Shown: in pieces, positions 25,781 to 34,911 of the stretch
How the letters are laid out: every line of letters begins with the position of its first letter
Numbering within the stretch: position 1 is the first letter of the stretch
The notes under the pieces: generated by a model
Seen by the model: the letters and a program-made list of their open reading frames with translations, nothing else
Told to the model about the DNA's origin: nothing
Database searches by the model: none
DNA from: Pedococcus aerophilus
GTDB lineage: Bacteria; Actinomycetota; Actinomycetes; Actinomycetales; Dermatophilaceae
DNA length: 64,000 nucleotides
NCBI RefSeq assembly: GCF_039532215.1
Contig: NZ_BAAARN010000003.1
Location: forward strand, 1 to 64,000
Direction of reading: 5' to 3'
Made by a program: the position numbers and the translations under genes

Positions 25781-26520
25781 CCACTCCCCTCGCCGTCGTC
25801 ACCGGGGCCAGCAGCGGCATCGGTGCCGCCACCGCCCGCCAGCTCGCGGCCGCGGGGTACGAGGTGGTGTGCGCCGCCCGCCGGGCCGACCGCATCGAGG
25901 CGCTCGCAGCAGAGATCGGCGGCCGGGCGGTGACCTGCGACGTGTCGGACGCGAGCGACGTCGCAGCGCTCGCAGCGGCGGTGGGCGACCGGCTCGAGGT
26001 CCTCGTCAACAACGCCGGCGGCGCGCTCGGCCTCGCACCGGCGGCGTCGACCGACGTCGAGGACTGGCGCGGGATGTACGAGTCCAACGTGATCGGGACG
26101 CTCCAGGTCACCCAGGCCCTGCTGCCGGCCCTGGTCGCGTCCGGCGCCGGCACCATCGTGAACGTCGGGTCGATCGCTGGGCGCACGGTCTACGAGGGCG
26201 GCTCGGGGTACACCGCCGCCAAGCACGCCGTCGCCGTCCTGACCGAGACGCTGCGCCTCGAGCTCGTCGACCAGCCGGTGCGGATCACCGAGGTCGCCCC
26301 GGGCATGGTGAAGACCGAGGAGTTCTCGCTGACGAGGTTCGGCGGCGACCAGGAGCGGGCCGACGCCGTCTACGCCGGGGTCGCCGAGCCGCTCGTGGCC
26401 GACGACGTCGCCGAGGCCGTCGTCTGGATGGTCCAACGGCCGGCCCACGTGAACATCGACCTGCTGGTCATCAAGCCCCGCGCCCAGGCCGCCGCCCACA
26501 AGGTCCACCGCGAGTCCTGA
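25777..26520 (+). CDS. Short-chain dehydrogenase/reductase (YdfG-like)
   Basis: 247 residues, classical SDR. Cofactor motif T-G-A-S-S-G-I-G at about 9-16, the A-R-R residues after strand 2 favour NADP(H), N-N-A-G near 82-85, and catalytic Ser/Tyr/Lys in the Y-T-A-A-K block. E-V-A-P-G-M-V-K-T-E matches YdfG-like enzymes reducing 3-hydroxy acids such as serine or 3-hydroxypropionate. AGGAGG at 25765-25770. Substrate is inference. Confidence 0.85.
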   Translation: MTTPLAVVTGASSGIGAATARQLAAAGYEVVCAARRADRIEALAAEIGGRAVTCDVSDASDVAALAAAVGDRLEVLVNNAGGALGLAPAASTDVEDWRGMYESNVIGTLQVTQALLPALVASGAGTIVNVGSIAGRTVYEGGSGYTAAKHAVAVLTETLRLELVDQPVRITEVAPGMVKTEEFSLTRFGGDQERADAVYAGVAEPLVADDVAEAVVWMVQRPAHVNIDLLVIKPRAQAAAHKVHRES

Positions 26521-26575
26521 CCCCCGGCCCCGTCCCGCACCCGCGACCACCCGACCCCTGCCTGACCCCTGCCTG

Positions 26576-26643
26576 GCAAAACGGTGGTTGCTCGACAAGA
26601 CGGGTCGCATGGAGCCCGTTCTGTCGAGCAACCACCGTTGTGC
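26576..26643. repeat. 68-bp palindromic element, copy 1
   Basis: Outer arms GGTGGTTGCTCGAC and GTCGAGCAACCACC are perfect complements; inner arms are imperfect around a central CATG. The same 68-bp design recurs at 62353 and 63543. It sits between the convergent SDR and GH35 genes, where it can also serve as a terminator: an A-tract opens it and, in the other copies, a T-tract closes it. Confidence 0.9.
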
Positions 26644-26661
26644 TGGGTCAGGTGGCGGGCG

Positions 26662-29037
26662 TCAGGTGACGGTCAGGCTCAGGACCAGGGGTGACCCGCC
26701 GGGGGCGGTGAAGGTCTGCACGTCGCCGGCACGGTCGACGGTGACGTCCTCGGCGCCGACCGTCGCCACGACCTCGGTGCCCGGCACGGTGTCGAGGACG
26801 ACCCGGGTCACCCCGCCCAGCGGCGGTCCGAACACCAGCCGGTCCTCGCCCACCTCGGTGAGCTCGGCGTTGGCCCACTCGAGGCGCCCCAGCGGGGTGT
26901 CGAGCCCGAGCGCCAGGAACACCCCGGTGCGCGGCGGCACGACCAGCGGTCCGTCACCGACGGCGGCACCGTCGAGCGTCATCGTCACCGGGTTGTGGTG
27001 GCCGCTGATGTTCGTCAGGTGCAGCATGCGCTGATCGTCGGCCGTCGCGGACGTCGTGGCGAAGATGCCCGGCACCCCGGCGGTGAACTCCAGCCCCGGA
27101 GTCGCCCCGAGCCGGCGCAGGGCCCGCCCGAACAGCCCGGCGTCGGACGGCAGCTCGGTGGCGAGCAGGATCGCCCGGCCGGCACCGACCTCGACGTCGA
27201 CACCGATGACCGCACCGTCGACGTCGTGCAGGACTGCGTCGCCGCGCTCGTGCTCGAGCGCCTGGAACCAGCCGACCCGGGTCTCGGGCCAGGGCGCCGC
27301 CCAGCCGCTGGCCACGGCCGACGGGAAGTAGTGGTCGCGGCCCCAGGTGATGTCGGCGCCGGTGACCCCCATCGCGTCGGCAAGGACGGTGCACGGCCGG
27401 CCCTCGAGGTCGCGGTCGGGCAGCCGGCCGAGCAGGAGTACGCCGCCACCCCGGGTCAGGTGGTCGACCAGACCCTGCTGCACCTCGGCCGACAGGTGCC
27501 GACCGGTGGACAGCGCGACCACACCCGTCGGCACGTCCCGCTGCAGGTGGACCGCCGGGAACCGGTACCCGCCCAGCAGCATCGAGCGCACCAGCGCACG
27601 ACGTGGGCCGGCGCCACGGTGCCGCTTGAGGTCCTCGACGACCTCGGTCATCACGGCGCTGTCGGGGTGGTGGTACTCCGTGGCGTAGGAGTCGAGCACG
27701 AGCCCGAGCTGCACGTCGTCGTGCTCCTCGTGCATCCGCGAGAGCCAGCGCTCGTGCACGGTGACTGCCTGCACGGTCCGCGCGGTCGCGGCATACGTCA
27801 TGCCCTTCTGGCCCTCGGGACCGACGGGAGCCGCGGTGCCGTGCCGCTCACCCGTGAAGCTGATCCGGTCGTTGCCGTCGCCCACGGGCTCCTCGAGCGC
27901 CGGGTTGATGCCGCCGGCGAAGAGGTAGTAGTTGATGGCGCGGTTGCCCTGCGCGAGGCAGCGTCGGGTCTTGAGGTCGACGGTCGAGGGGTCGTACTGG
28001 TTGTCGACGCCACCGCCGTAGTCACCCGAGCCCGCCTCGAACTCCAGCGACGTCGTGGGCTGGCCCGGTCCGTGCACCGCGTCCATGAAGGCGTTGATGA
28101 CGTAGAGGTCCGTCGTCGTGTTGAGCGTCATGTCGCCCATGTAGTGGTCGGACCCGGAGAGCATGCCGGGCACGCCCGCGTACGTGTCGACGAGCTGGCT
28201 GATCCCGATCGGGAACGGTACACCGCTGCCGCCCTCGGTGCCATGGATGTTGATGAGGAACGGCACGTCGGTGACGCCCTGCGCCTCGGCCATCGTGCGC
28301 AGCTCCTCGACGTACCGCCGGAACCGGTCGCGCATGAAGACGACGAGGTCCTGCCGCAGGACCCCCGCCTCCGCCTCAGCCGGAGTGCGGATCGCGTTGG
28401 CGGACAACGGGTATGGAGCGTCGCCACCATGGCGCGCAGCCGTCCACTGCGCGAAGTCGGCGATGAGGTGGTCGGTGAGGTCCGGGCTGTTCGTCACCCA
28501 GGCGAGCATCCCGATCTCGTTGTCGAGCTGGACCGCGATGACGTTGCCACCGTTGGGCTGCAGCCGCTGGGCGATCAGGGGCAGCACGGTGCCGAACCAC
28601 CTGCGGCACTCCTCGAGGTACGCGGGGGCGAGGTAGTCGACGGTGCGGCTGGGGGTGGGCTTCGCGTCCCAGCCGACCGGCACGATCTCGGGGTGCTCGG
28701 TGTAGAGGCGGAAGGGCAGCCCCTCGTTCTTGAGCTCGGCCATGATGAACGGCCCCGGCCGGGCGATGAACCACAGGCCGTGCTCGGCGCACAGGTCGAT
28801 GAAGGCCGCGAGGTCGCGCTCGGGACGGGTGGCCCCCGTGACGTCGATCGTGCCGTCCGGGAGCTCGTGCCACAGCCACGGGATGTAGGACGCGACGGTG
28901 TTGCAGCCAGCGTCCTTGAGCAGCTGGATGCGCTGCGCCCACTCCTCGCGGGCGACACGGAAGTAGTGGATCTCGCCGGCCATCACCACGCGGGGTTCGC
29001 CGTCGATGAGGATCTGCTTGTCCTGGATCTGGATCAT
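26662..29037 (-). CDS. GH35 beta-galactosidase
   Basis: 791 residues. N-terminal TIM barrel begins I-D-G-E-P-R-V-V-M-A-G-E-I-H-Y-F-R; acid/base Glu174 in Q-L-D-N-E-I-G-M; nucleophile Glu332 or Glu334 in S-L-E-F-E-A-G. C-terminal jelly-roll region follows. No signal peptide, so it works on imported oligosaccharides. GH35 mainly hydrolyses beta-galactosides, sometimes exo-beta-glucosaminides. GGAAAG precedes the ATG at 29037. Third gene of the phosphorylase-GH3-GH35 operon, 103 bases after GH3. Confidence 0.9.
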   Translation of the reverse strand: MIQIQDKQILIDGEPRVVMAGEIHYFRVAREEWAQRIQLLKDAGCNTVASYIPWLWHELPDGTIDVTGATRPERDLAAFIDLCAEHGLWFIARPGPFIMAELKNEGLPFRLYTEHPEIVPVGWDAKPTPSRTVDYLAPAYLEECRRWFGTVLPLIAQRLQPNGGNVIAVQLDNEIGMLAWVTNSPDLTDHLIADFAQWTAARHGGDAPYPLSANAIRTPAEAEAGVLRQDLVVFMRDRFRRYVEELRTMAEAQGVTDVPFLINIHGTEGGSGVPFPIGISQLVDTYAGVPGMLSGSDHYMGDMTLNTTTDLYVINAFMDAVHGPGQPTTSLEFEAGSGDYGGGVDNQYDPSTVDLKTRRCLAQGNRAINYYLFAGGINPALEEPVGDGNDRISFTGERHGTAAPVGPEGQKGMTYAATARTVQAVTVHERWLSRMHEEHDDVQLGLVLDSYATEYHHPDSAVMTEVVEDLKRHRGAGPRRALVRSMLLGGYRFPAVHLQRDVPTGVVALSTGRHLSAEVQQGLVDHLTRGGGVLLLGRLPDRDLEGRPCTVLADAMGVTGADITWGRDHYFPSAVASGWAAPWPETRVGWFQALEHERGDAVLHDVDGAVIGVDVEVGAGRAILLATELPSDAGLFGRALRRLGATPGLEFTAGVPGIFATTSATADDQRMLHLTNISGHHNPVTMTLDGAAVGDGPLVVPPRTGVFLALGLDTPLGRLEWANAELTEVGEDRLVFGPPLGGVTRVVLDTVPGTEVVATVGAEDVTVDRAGDVQTFTAPGGSPLVLSLTVT

Positions 29038-29140
29038 GGCGCTTTCCGTTGGGGGGCTTGGGATTCGGGGCATTTCGGGGACGACCGAGGTGGCCGCGGC
29101 ACGACGGGCCGGGCCGACCTCGTCGGTCAGGGGTCGACGG

Positions 29141-31315
29141 TCAGGGAGCGACGGTCAGCGAGAGCCGTGAGCCGTGCAGGGCATCGGGGCCCGCCACGAG
29201 GGTGATCTCGCCGGCATCGACGCGCAGGGTGTTGTCCCGGCCGAAGTAGGCGAACTGGTCGGCGCGCACGGTGAACGTCGCCGTGCCTTTCTCACCTGGG
29301 GCCAGGTCGAGCACCGCCCAGTCGACGAGCTCGGTGAGCGGACGCGTCACCTGTGCCACCGGGTCGCGGAAGGACAGCTGGACGACCTCGCGACCAGCGC
29401 GCTCGCCGGTGTTGGTGACGTCGACCTCGACGACCAACTCGGCGTCACCGGAGAGGGTCGGTGACGAGCCACCGGAGATCCGCAGCTCGCCGTACTCGAA
29501 CGACGTGTAGGAGAGCCCGTACCCGAAGGGCAGCCGCGGGAACACCTGGTCGTCGAGGTAGCGGCCCTGCTGGCCCTCCTCGTGCAGCTCGATGAGCCGA
29601 CCCGTGGGCCGCTGGTGGGTGCTGGTCGGGATGTGGCCCGTGGTCCGTGGGAACGTCATCGGCAGCCGACCGTGCGGGGCGACGTCACCGAACACAATGT
29701 CCGCCAACGCATTTCCCGCCTCGACACCCGGGTGCCAGACGACGAGGACGGCATCGGCCAGGTCCATGACGTCTCCGAGCTCGAGCGGACGCCCGGTGTA
29801 GACGACCACGACCAGCGGCTTGCCGATCCGCGACAGCTGGCGCAGGTGCTCCAGCTGACCGGCGGGCAGGCCGATGTCGGTGACCGAGTTGGCCTCGCCG
29901 GAGCGCCAGGGGTGCTCGCCCACGACGGCGACGGTGACGTCGGCGTTGCGGACCTGCTGCACCGCCCGGTCGCTGAACCGGCCGTCGGACACCAGCAGTC
30001 GCTCGCCCAGGCGGACCCGGAACGCGGTGGCCGGGGCGACCACGTCCTCGCCGCGGCCGTCGAGCGTCCAGGTGCCGAAGAGCTCCTCCGCCGCTTCGGC
30101 GTAGGGACCGGTCAGGTGAACGGTCCCGGTGTCGGCAGCCAGCGGCAGCACGCCGTTGTTGGAGACGAGGACGTGGGACGCGTGGGCCGCCCGGAGCGCG
30201 GTCGATCGCGAGGCCTCCGTGGGGGCGTTGCTGCGCGGGGGTTCGCCGACGTAGGGGCGGTCGAAGAGTCCGAGGCGGAACTTGAGCGTCAACACGCGAC
30301 GGACCGCGTCGTCGAGGAGCGACTCCGCGACCTCACCGGACTCCACGAGGTCGGCGAGGTGCGCGGCATACGCTCCCGAGCACATGTCGAGGTCGACCCC
30401 GGCCTCGATGGCCAGCTGCGACGCCTCCCGCAGGTCGGCGGCGACGCCCTGGTGGATGAGCTGACCGATGCCGTTCCAGTCCGCGACCACGACGCCGTCG
30501 AAGCCCCACTCCCCCTTGAGCACGTCGCGCAGGAGGTGGCGGTGGGCGTGCATCGGCGTGCCGTCCACGTCGTTGAACGCCGCCATGACCGTCGTGACAC
30601 CGGCGTCGACCGCTGTCCGGAACGGACGCAGGTGCAGGTTGCGCAGGGTGTTCTCGCCGACGGAGACGGTGTCGTAGTCGCGGCCACCGGCCGAGAGACC
30701 GTAGCCCGCGAAGTGCTTGGCGCACGCGGCGATCCGGTCCGGGTCGGAGGGGTCGGCCCCCTGGAAGCCGCGCACCATCGCCGCTGCCAGCCGACCGCTG
30801 AGGACCGGCGTCTCACCCAGCGACTCGGCGACGCGCCCCCAGCGGGGCTCCTCCGACAGGTCGACCATCGGGGCGAACGTCCACGCGACGCCGTCGACCA
30901 CGGCCTCGTAGGCAGCCAGCGCAGCGACCTCCTCGACGAGCACCTCGTCGAAGGACGCCGCCAGGCCGAGCGGGATGGGGCACACGGTCCGGTGCCCGTG
31001 GATGACGTCGCGCCCGAACAGGACCGGTATGCCGAGCCGGCTCCCCTCGATGGCGTGCCGCTGGGCGGCATCGATGTTGGACGCCAGCACACCCTCGTCA
31101 CGTTCGTTGCCACCGGTGGCGCCGCTGGCGAACAGGCTGGAGCCGATCCGGCCCTCGGCGAGGAGGGCGGCGTCGTCGTCGGGGTGGATGTTGGCGACCT
31201 GGTGGGTCTGGCCGACCTTCTCGGCCAGCGTCATCTGGGCCAGGAGCAGGTCGACGCGTTCGGTGGTGCTGCGGTCGGGGTCCATCCAGGGGCGTTCACC
31301 CGGGGTGGCAGTCAT
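29141..31315 (-). CDS. GH3 beta-glucosidase
   Basis: 724 residues: (beta/alpha)8 domain, alpha/beta sandwich and a C-terminal fibronectin-III-like domain (V-T-N-T-G-E-R-A-G-R-E-V near 630). Nucleophile Asp279 lies in V-V-V-A-D-W-N-G; K-H-F-A-G-Y-G is at 200-206. No signal peptide: intracellular. Starts one base after the phosphorylase stop, so tightly coupled. With a GH94 phosphorylase it probably removes terminal glucose from short beta-glucans, as in the Listeria 1,2-beta-oligoglucan cluster. Confidence 0.92.
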   Translation of the reverse strand: MTATPGERPWMDPDRSTTERVDLLLAQMTLAEKVGQTHQVANIHPDDDAALLAEGRIGSSLFASGATGGNERDEGVLASNIDAAQRHAIEGSRLGIPVLFGRDVIHGHRTVCPIPLGLAASFDEVLVEEVAALAAYEAVVDGVAWTFAPMVDLSEEPRWGRVAESLGETPVLSGRLAAAMVRGFQGADPSDPDRIAACAKHFAGYGLSAGGRDYDTVSVGENTLRNLHLRPFRTAVDAGVTTVMAAFNDVDGTPMHAHRHLLRDVLKGEWGFDGVVVADWNGIGQLIHQGVAADLREASQLAIEAGVDLDMCSGAYAAHLADLVESGEVAESLLDDAVRRVLTLKFRLGLFDRPYVGEPPRSNAPTEASRSTALRAAHASHVLVSNNGVLPLAADTGTVHLTGPYAEAAEELFGTWTLDGRGEDVVAPATAFRVRLGERLLVSDGRFSDRAVQQVRNADVTVAVVGEHPWRSGEANSVTDIGLPAGQLEHLRQLSRIGKPLVVVVYTGRPLELGDVMDLADAVLVVWHPGVEAGNALADIVFGDVAPHGRLPMTFPRTTGHIPTSTHQRPTGRLIELHEEGQQGRYLDDQVFPRLPFGYGLSYTSFEYGELRISGGSSPTLSGDAELVVEVDVTNTGERAGREVVQLSFRDPVAQVTRPLTELVDWAVLDLAPGEKGTATFTVRADQFAYFGRDNTLRVDAGEITLVAGPDALHGSRLSLTVAP

Positions 31316-31316
31316 G

Positions 31317-34300
31317 TCAGGAGGTCTCCACGGTGAGCTCGATGTCGTCGCCGGTCGCGTGCCGCAGCAGGTCCGCCCGGGCCACGCTGACGCCGGCTCC
31401 ACGGTACGGGTTCTCCAGCCGGTCGAGGCTGAGCTCCCGCCCACCGGACGTCACCCGGACGACACCGGAGCCCACGGCCCCGACCCGGTAGGTGATGCGC
31501 AACCGCTTGTCCCCCAACGGGACCCGTGCGGTGAGGCCGTCCAATCCGGGATCGAGGACGGGGTCGAGCTCGACCCGCTCGCCGCGCGAGCGGACACCGA
31601 GCAGGGTCTCGGCGAGCAGGCGCAGGTAGAGCCCGGGGCCTGACGAGTAGACACGCCACCCACCCTCGAGGTCGACGTCGCCGGCCATCAGCGCGGCATA
31701 CCGCTCGCTCGCGTCCAGCCGGTCGTCGAACACCCCGTCGGACGAGGAGTAGTAGGTGGTGCTCTGCCGCGGTCGGGCGTTCGCGATGCGCTCGGTGACC
31801 CCGATGGGGTTGGCCTTGGCCAGGGCGGCGAACAAGCCCTTCGGCTCACCGAACCGTGCCAGCGCCTCGGCGTAGCGCAGGTGCGCGTGCATGTACATGA
31901 GGCCGATCTCGCGGCCCCAGAAGGTGCTGGCCTCGGCGCGCTGGAACACGCTCATCGGTCCCCCGCGGTAGGCGACCGGGCGGTCGAAGAGCCGGGCGCC
32001 GTCGGGACCGAGCAGGTGCTCCTCGATGAGGTCGAGGTGCGCCCTGGCCTGCTCGGGCGTGAGCAGGTCGGCCGAGATCGCGTGGATCCACGGCAGCACG
32101 CCGTACGTGAGCCCGGTGCGGGTGTCGCGCGGGTGGACCAGGGGCTCGGAGGTGCCGTCCTCGTGGAGCAGGACGTAGCCGGGCAGCACGCCGTCGACGA
32201 CGAGGTCGCTCTGGATCGCCTCGTGCGCGGCGTCGGCCGCCTCGCGGGCCCTGGCGACCAGGTCTGCCGCAGCCCCGCACGACTCGAGGCCGTCGCCGAG
32301 CGAACGCAGGGCCGTGACGAGCAGGACGGTGGTCCACGTCGAGACGAGGTGGGCGGCCAGGTGCGGGTCCGCGGGCTGGAGCGAGTCGTTCCAGTCGCCG
32401 TGACCATAGGCAGGCAGGGCGGTGCCGGGGACGCGCACCTCGGCGATGCGGTCCAGGGCACGACGCAGGTGGTCCTCGACCGACGCCGGCGGGGTGAGCC
32501 CGTGGTCGCCGACGAAGGGGATCCCCTCGCTGAGGAGTGACACGTCGCCGGTGGCGCGCAGGTAGTCGCCGGTCGCGAGCACGGGCCAGTAGAGGACGTC
32601 ACCGTGGGCATCCTGCTGGCCGCTCTCGGCGAGCGGCGGGAGGAAGTCGAACGCCTGCGGCCAGTCGCCACGGGCGTTCTGCGCCCGGAACACGCGCAGG
32701 AGCACGTCGCGCTGCTCCTCGTCGCGGCCGAGCGCGGTGAGCAGGCCCACCGGGCCCTGGCAGACGTCGCGCGTGCCCCAGCCACCGCCGGAGAACTGCT
32801 CCAGCCCGCGGGGCGAGAGGTAGTGGACGAGGGCGTTCTGCGCGAACCACGGCAGCACCGTGTCGATCCGCGCGACCTCCTCGGCCAGCGCGGGATCAGT
32901 CGTGCCGGCGCCTGCGGCGTGGGCGTCCAACCTCAGGCCGCGGTCGACCGTTGAGCTCCAGGAGTCGGCCAGGTGCTGCTCGGGGGTCGGGCGCACCTCG
33001 AGGTCGGTGCGGGCGTCCGCCACGGTGAGCCCGAGCGAGAAGCGCGTGCGCGGGGCGAAGTCGAGGGTGACCCAGGGGGTGCCCCGGCTGGTGCCGTCGG
33101 CGAACAGGGCCGCGTCATCCCCCACCGTGACCGGGCCGCCCTGCCAGTCGAGGCGGAGGACGGTGTCGTCGTCGCCGACGTCGAGGCCGCCCTCGCGCTC
33201 GGTGACCTGGTGCCGCACGGGGGCGAGGCCGTCGTCCCCGGACACGGCGACGTGGAGGGCGACGAGCACGCGACGCGGCGCCCCCGACAGCCAACGCACG
33301 GACAGGCCCAGCTCGTGCGACGCCGCGGGAGCGGTCGAGGTGACCTCGAGCGCGTCGTCCCCGGCGCAGTACCACCACGTCGCGGAGTCGGTCTGCAGCG
33401 ACCACGCGCTCGGCGTCTCGAGCAGGGCCCAGCCGGTGGGGCTGGTGGAGTCCTCGACGAAGAGCCGCAGCCCGTGGGCGCGCTGGACCCCCAGGTAGCC
33501 GCGTCGGGTCGAGAGGAGACGGTCACGGCCGACGTGGCCGCGCGTCACCTGGGAGTGGAAGGTGCCGGTCATCCAGACCGTCGAGGTGAGACCGCGCGTG
33601 TCCGGGACGAGCGCGTCACCGGTGCGCAGCAGGTGCCCGTGCGGACGCAGCACCGCCCGCTCCTTGGCCGCGGTCACGACGTGGGAGCCGTCGCTGCCGA
33701 ACCCGGCAAGGACCTCGTCGTCGTCGCCGACCTCGGCGTGGAGCAGGTCGGAGTGCCCGGTGAGCTCGCAGAGGGTGTCGGCGTCCAGGTCCTCGGCGGC
33801 GAACACCGGAGCAGCGCTGAACAGGGCACCGGACGGCGCCTGCGCATCCGTCACCCGCACGTGCGCGCCGAGGGCCTCCTCGGCCCAGGCGCCGGCGTCG
33901 GCCTCGGGCTGGGCCAGCGCGTCCTCGGCCCAGCGCGCGTCGGCGTCACCGGTGGCCTCGGGGTGGTCGGCGGAGGTGATGCCGTGGAAGCCGGTGAGGT
34001 GCCGCTCACCGGGGGCGAGGGCGACCGGTGCGTCCTGGAGCACGACGAGGGCGTGCTCGTGCTGGAGCCGGTGGGCGGGCAGCTCGGCCCGGGACAGCGC
34101 GACGAGCTCCCCGGGACGCTGCGCACCACGCACCAGCTGGAAGGTGTCGGTGGCCCAGCCGCGCCCCTCGCGCAGCGACCCCACGAGCAGCCACGGCACG
34201 AGCTCACCCGGCATGTTCTGGCGGACCGCGAGGGCAGTGCCCCGGCTCGTCGACACGGGCGTGAGGTCGAGGTACTGGCTCACGTAGAACTCGTTGTTGC

Positions 34301-34709
34301 GGACGGCGCCGTAGGGCGCGAGGCCCGGGTCGTGGGTCAGGACGACATCGACGACGGCCTGCGTGGCAGCGGTGTTCTCGACGACCATGTGCCAGAACCA
34401 CGCCGGCGCCTCGGACGCGAGTCGGAACGTCACGGCATACCGGAGTCCCTCCCACTCGCCGCTGGCGGTGGGGCCGTCCGCGGTCCACGTCACCGTGCTC
34501 GGGCTGGCCGGCCCCAGCAGGGGCACGTATGCAGCCGCGTCGCCGTCGAGGCGCCGCAACCAGAGGTTGAGCGGACCGGCCTCGTGCGGGCTGGCGGGGT
34601 ACATGAGCAACGAAGTGTCGTCGGCATCGAGCCGGGCCAGGCACGCCTCATCCGTGAACACCGCCCTCAGGCCCGCGTCGCTGGAGAGTTCGTGGTGGCC
34701 ACGCGTCAT
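31317..34709 (-). CDS. GH94-like beta-oligoglucan phosphorylase
   Basis: 1130 residues. C-terminal (alpha/alpha)6 barrel motifs match GH94: G-G-G-W-G-T-R-D-V-C-Q, G-H-G-D-W-N-D near 769-775 (the acid Asp region), Y-Y-S-S-S-D-G-V-F and G-G-W-R-V-Y-S-S-G-P near 1016-1025. Such enzymes split beta-glucosides with phosphate to glucose 1-phosphate. The length is longer than cellobiose phosphorylase (about 820) and close to 1,2-beta-oligoglucan phosphorylase (about 1,110), which is also neighboured by GH3 in Listeria; that substrate is inference. The ATG at 34709 lacks a good ribosome site. Confidence 0.82.
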   Translation of the reverse strand: MTRGHHELSSDAGLRAVFTDEACLARLDADDTSLLMYPASPHEAGPLNLWLRRLDGDAAAYVPLLGPASPSTVTWTADGPTASGEWEGLRYAVTFRLASEAPAWFWHMVVENTAATQAVVDVVLTHDPGLAPYGAVRNNEFYVSQYLDLTPVSTSRGTALAVRQNMPGELVPWLLVGSLREGRGWATDTFQLVRGAQRPGELVALSRAELPAHRLQHEHALVVLQDAPVALAPGERHLTGFHGITSADHPEATGDADARWAEDALAQPEADAGAWAEEALGAHVRVTDAQAPSGALFSAAPVFAAEDLDADTLCELTGHSDLLHAEVGDDDEVLAGFGSDGSHVVTAAKERAVLRPHGHLLRTGDALVPDTRGLTSTVWMTGTFHSQVTRGHVGRDRLLSTRRGYLGVQRAHGLRLFVEDSTSPTGWALLETPSAWSLQTDSATWWYCAGDDALEVTSTAPAASHELGLSVRWLSGAPRRVLVALHVAVSGDDGLAPVRHQVTEREGGLDVGDDDTVLRLDWQGGPVTVGDDAALFADGTSRGTPWVTLDFAPRTRFSLGLTVADARTDLEVRPTPEQHLADSWSSTVDRGLRLDAHAAGAGTTDPALAEEVARIDTVLPWFAQNALVHYLSPRGLEQFSGGGWGTRDVCQGPVGLLTALGRDEEQRDVLLRVFRAQNARGDWPQAFDFLPPLAESGQQDAHGDVLYWPVLATGDYLRATGDVSLLSEGIPFVGDHGLTPPASVEDHLRRALDRIAEVRVPGTALPAYGHGDWNDSLQPADPHLAAHLVSTWTTVLLVTALRSLGDGLESCGAAADLVARAREAADAAHEAIQSDLVVDGVLPGYVLLHEDGTSEPLVHPRDTRTGLTYGVLPWIHAISADLLTPEQARAHLDLIEEHLLGPDGARLFDRPVAYRGGPMSVFQRAEASTFWGREIGLMYMHAHLRYAEALARFGEPKGLFAALAKANPIGVTERIANARPRQSTTYYSSSDGVFDDRLDASERYAALMAGDVDLEGGWRVYSSGPGLYLRLLAETLLGVRSRGERVELDPVLDPGLDGLTARVPLGDKRLRITYRVGAVGSGVVRVTSGGRELSLDRLENPYRGAGVSVARADLLRHATGDDIELTVETS

Positions 34710-34736
34710 CGCGTTCGTCCGAAAAGACACCCCTGT

Positions 34737-34777
34737 TGTATAGCAGTGCGACAACTGCCGATGACAAGTCGAATTCC
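34737..34777 (-). promoter_or_regulatory. Candidate promoter of the GH94-GH3-GH35 operon
   Basis: On the minus strand TATACA (34737-34742) is preceded by AT-rich DNA with TTGTCA about 19 bases further upstream. The whole gap 34710-34820 is much richer in A/T than the window. Confidence 0.4.
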
Positions 34778-34820
34778 CTTGTAAATAAATGAAACTCGAT
34801 CGCTGAGCACGAGCACGGTC

Positions 34821-34838
34821 CATGAAAGTACTTTCATG
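34821..34838. promoter_or_regulatory. LacI-type operator palindrome
   Basis: CATGAAAGTACTTTCATG is a perfect 18-bp palindrome with the TGAAA...TTTCA arms typical of LacI-family sites. It lies between the divergent glycosidase and ABC operons, ten bases before a TTGACA (34849-34854). The LacI regulator at 40693 in the same cluster is the natural ligand. Confidence 0.8.
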
Positions 34839-34911
34839 CCCAGAACCGTTGACAGGCCACCTTTCACCGACCCAAGGTGACAACACATTCATCACCCCGG
34901 AAGGTCAGTCA

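Noticed and set aside
26995-29205. 736-codon plus-strand frame over the GH35 gene
   Set aside because: Mirror of a GH35 gene with intact catalytic residues; no recognisable domain in the frame.
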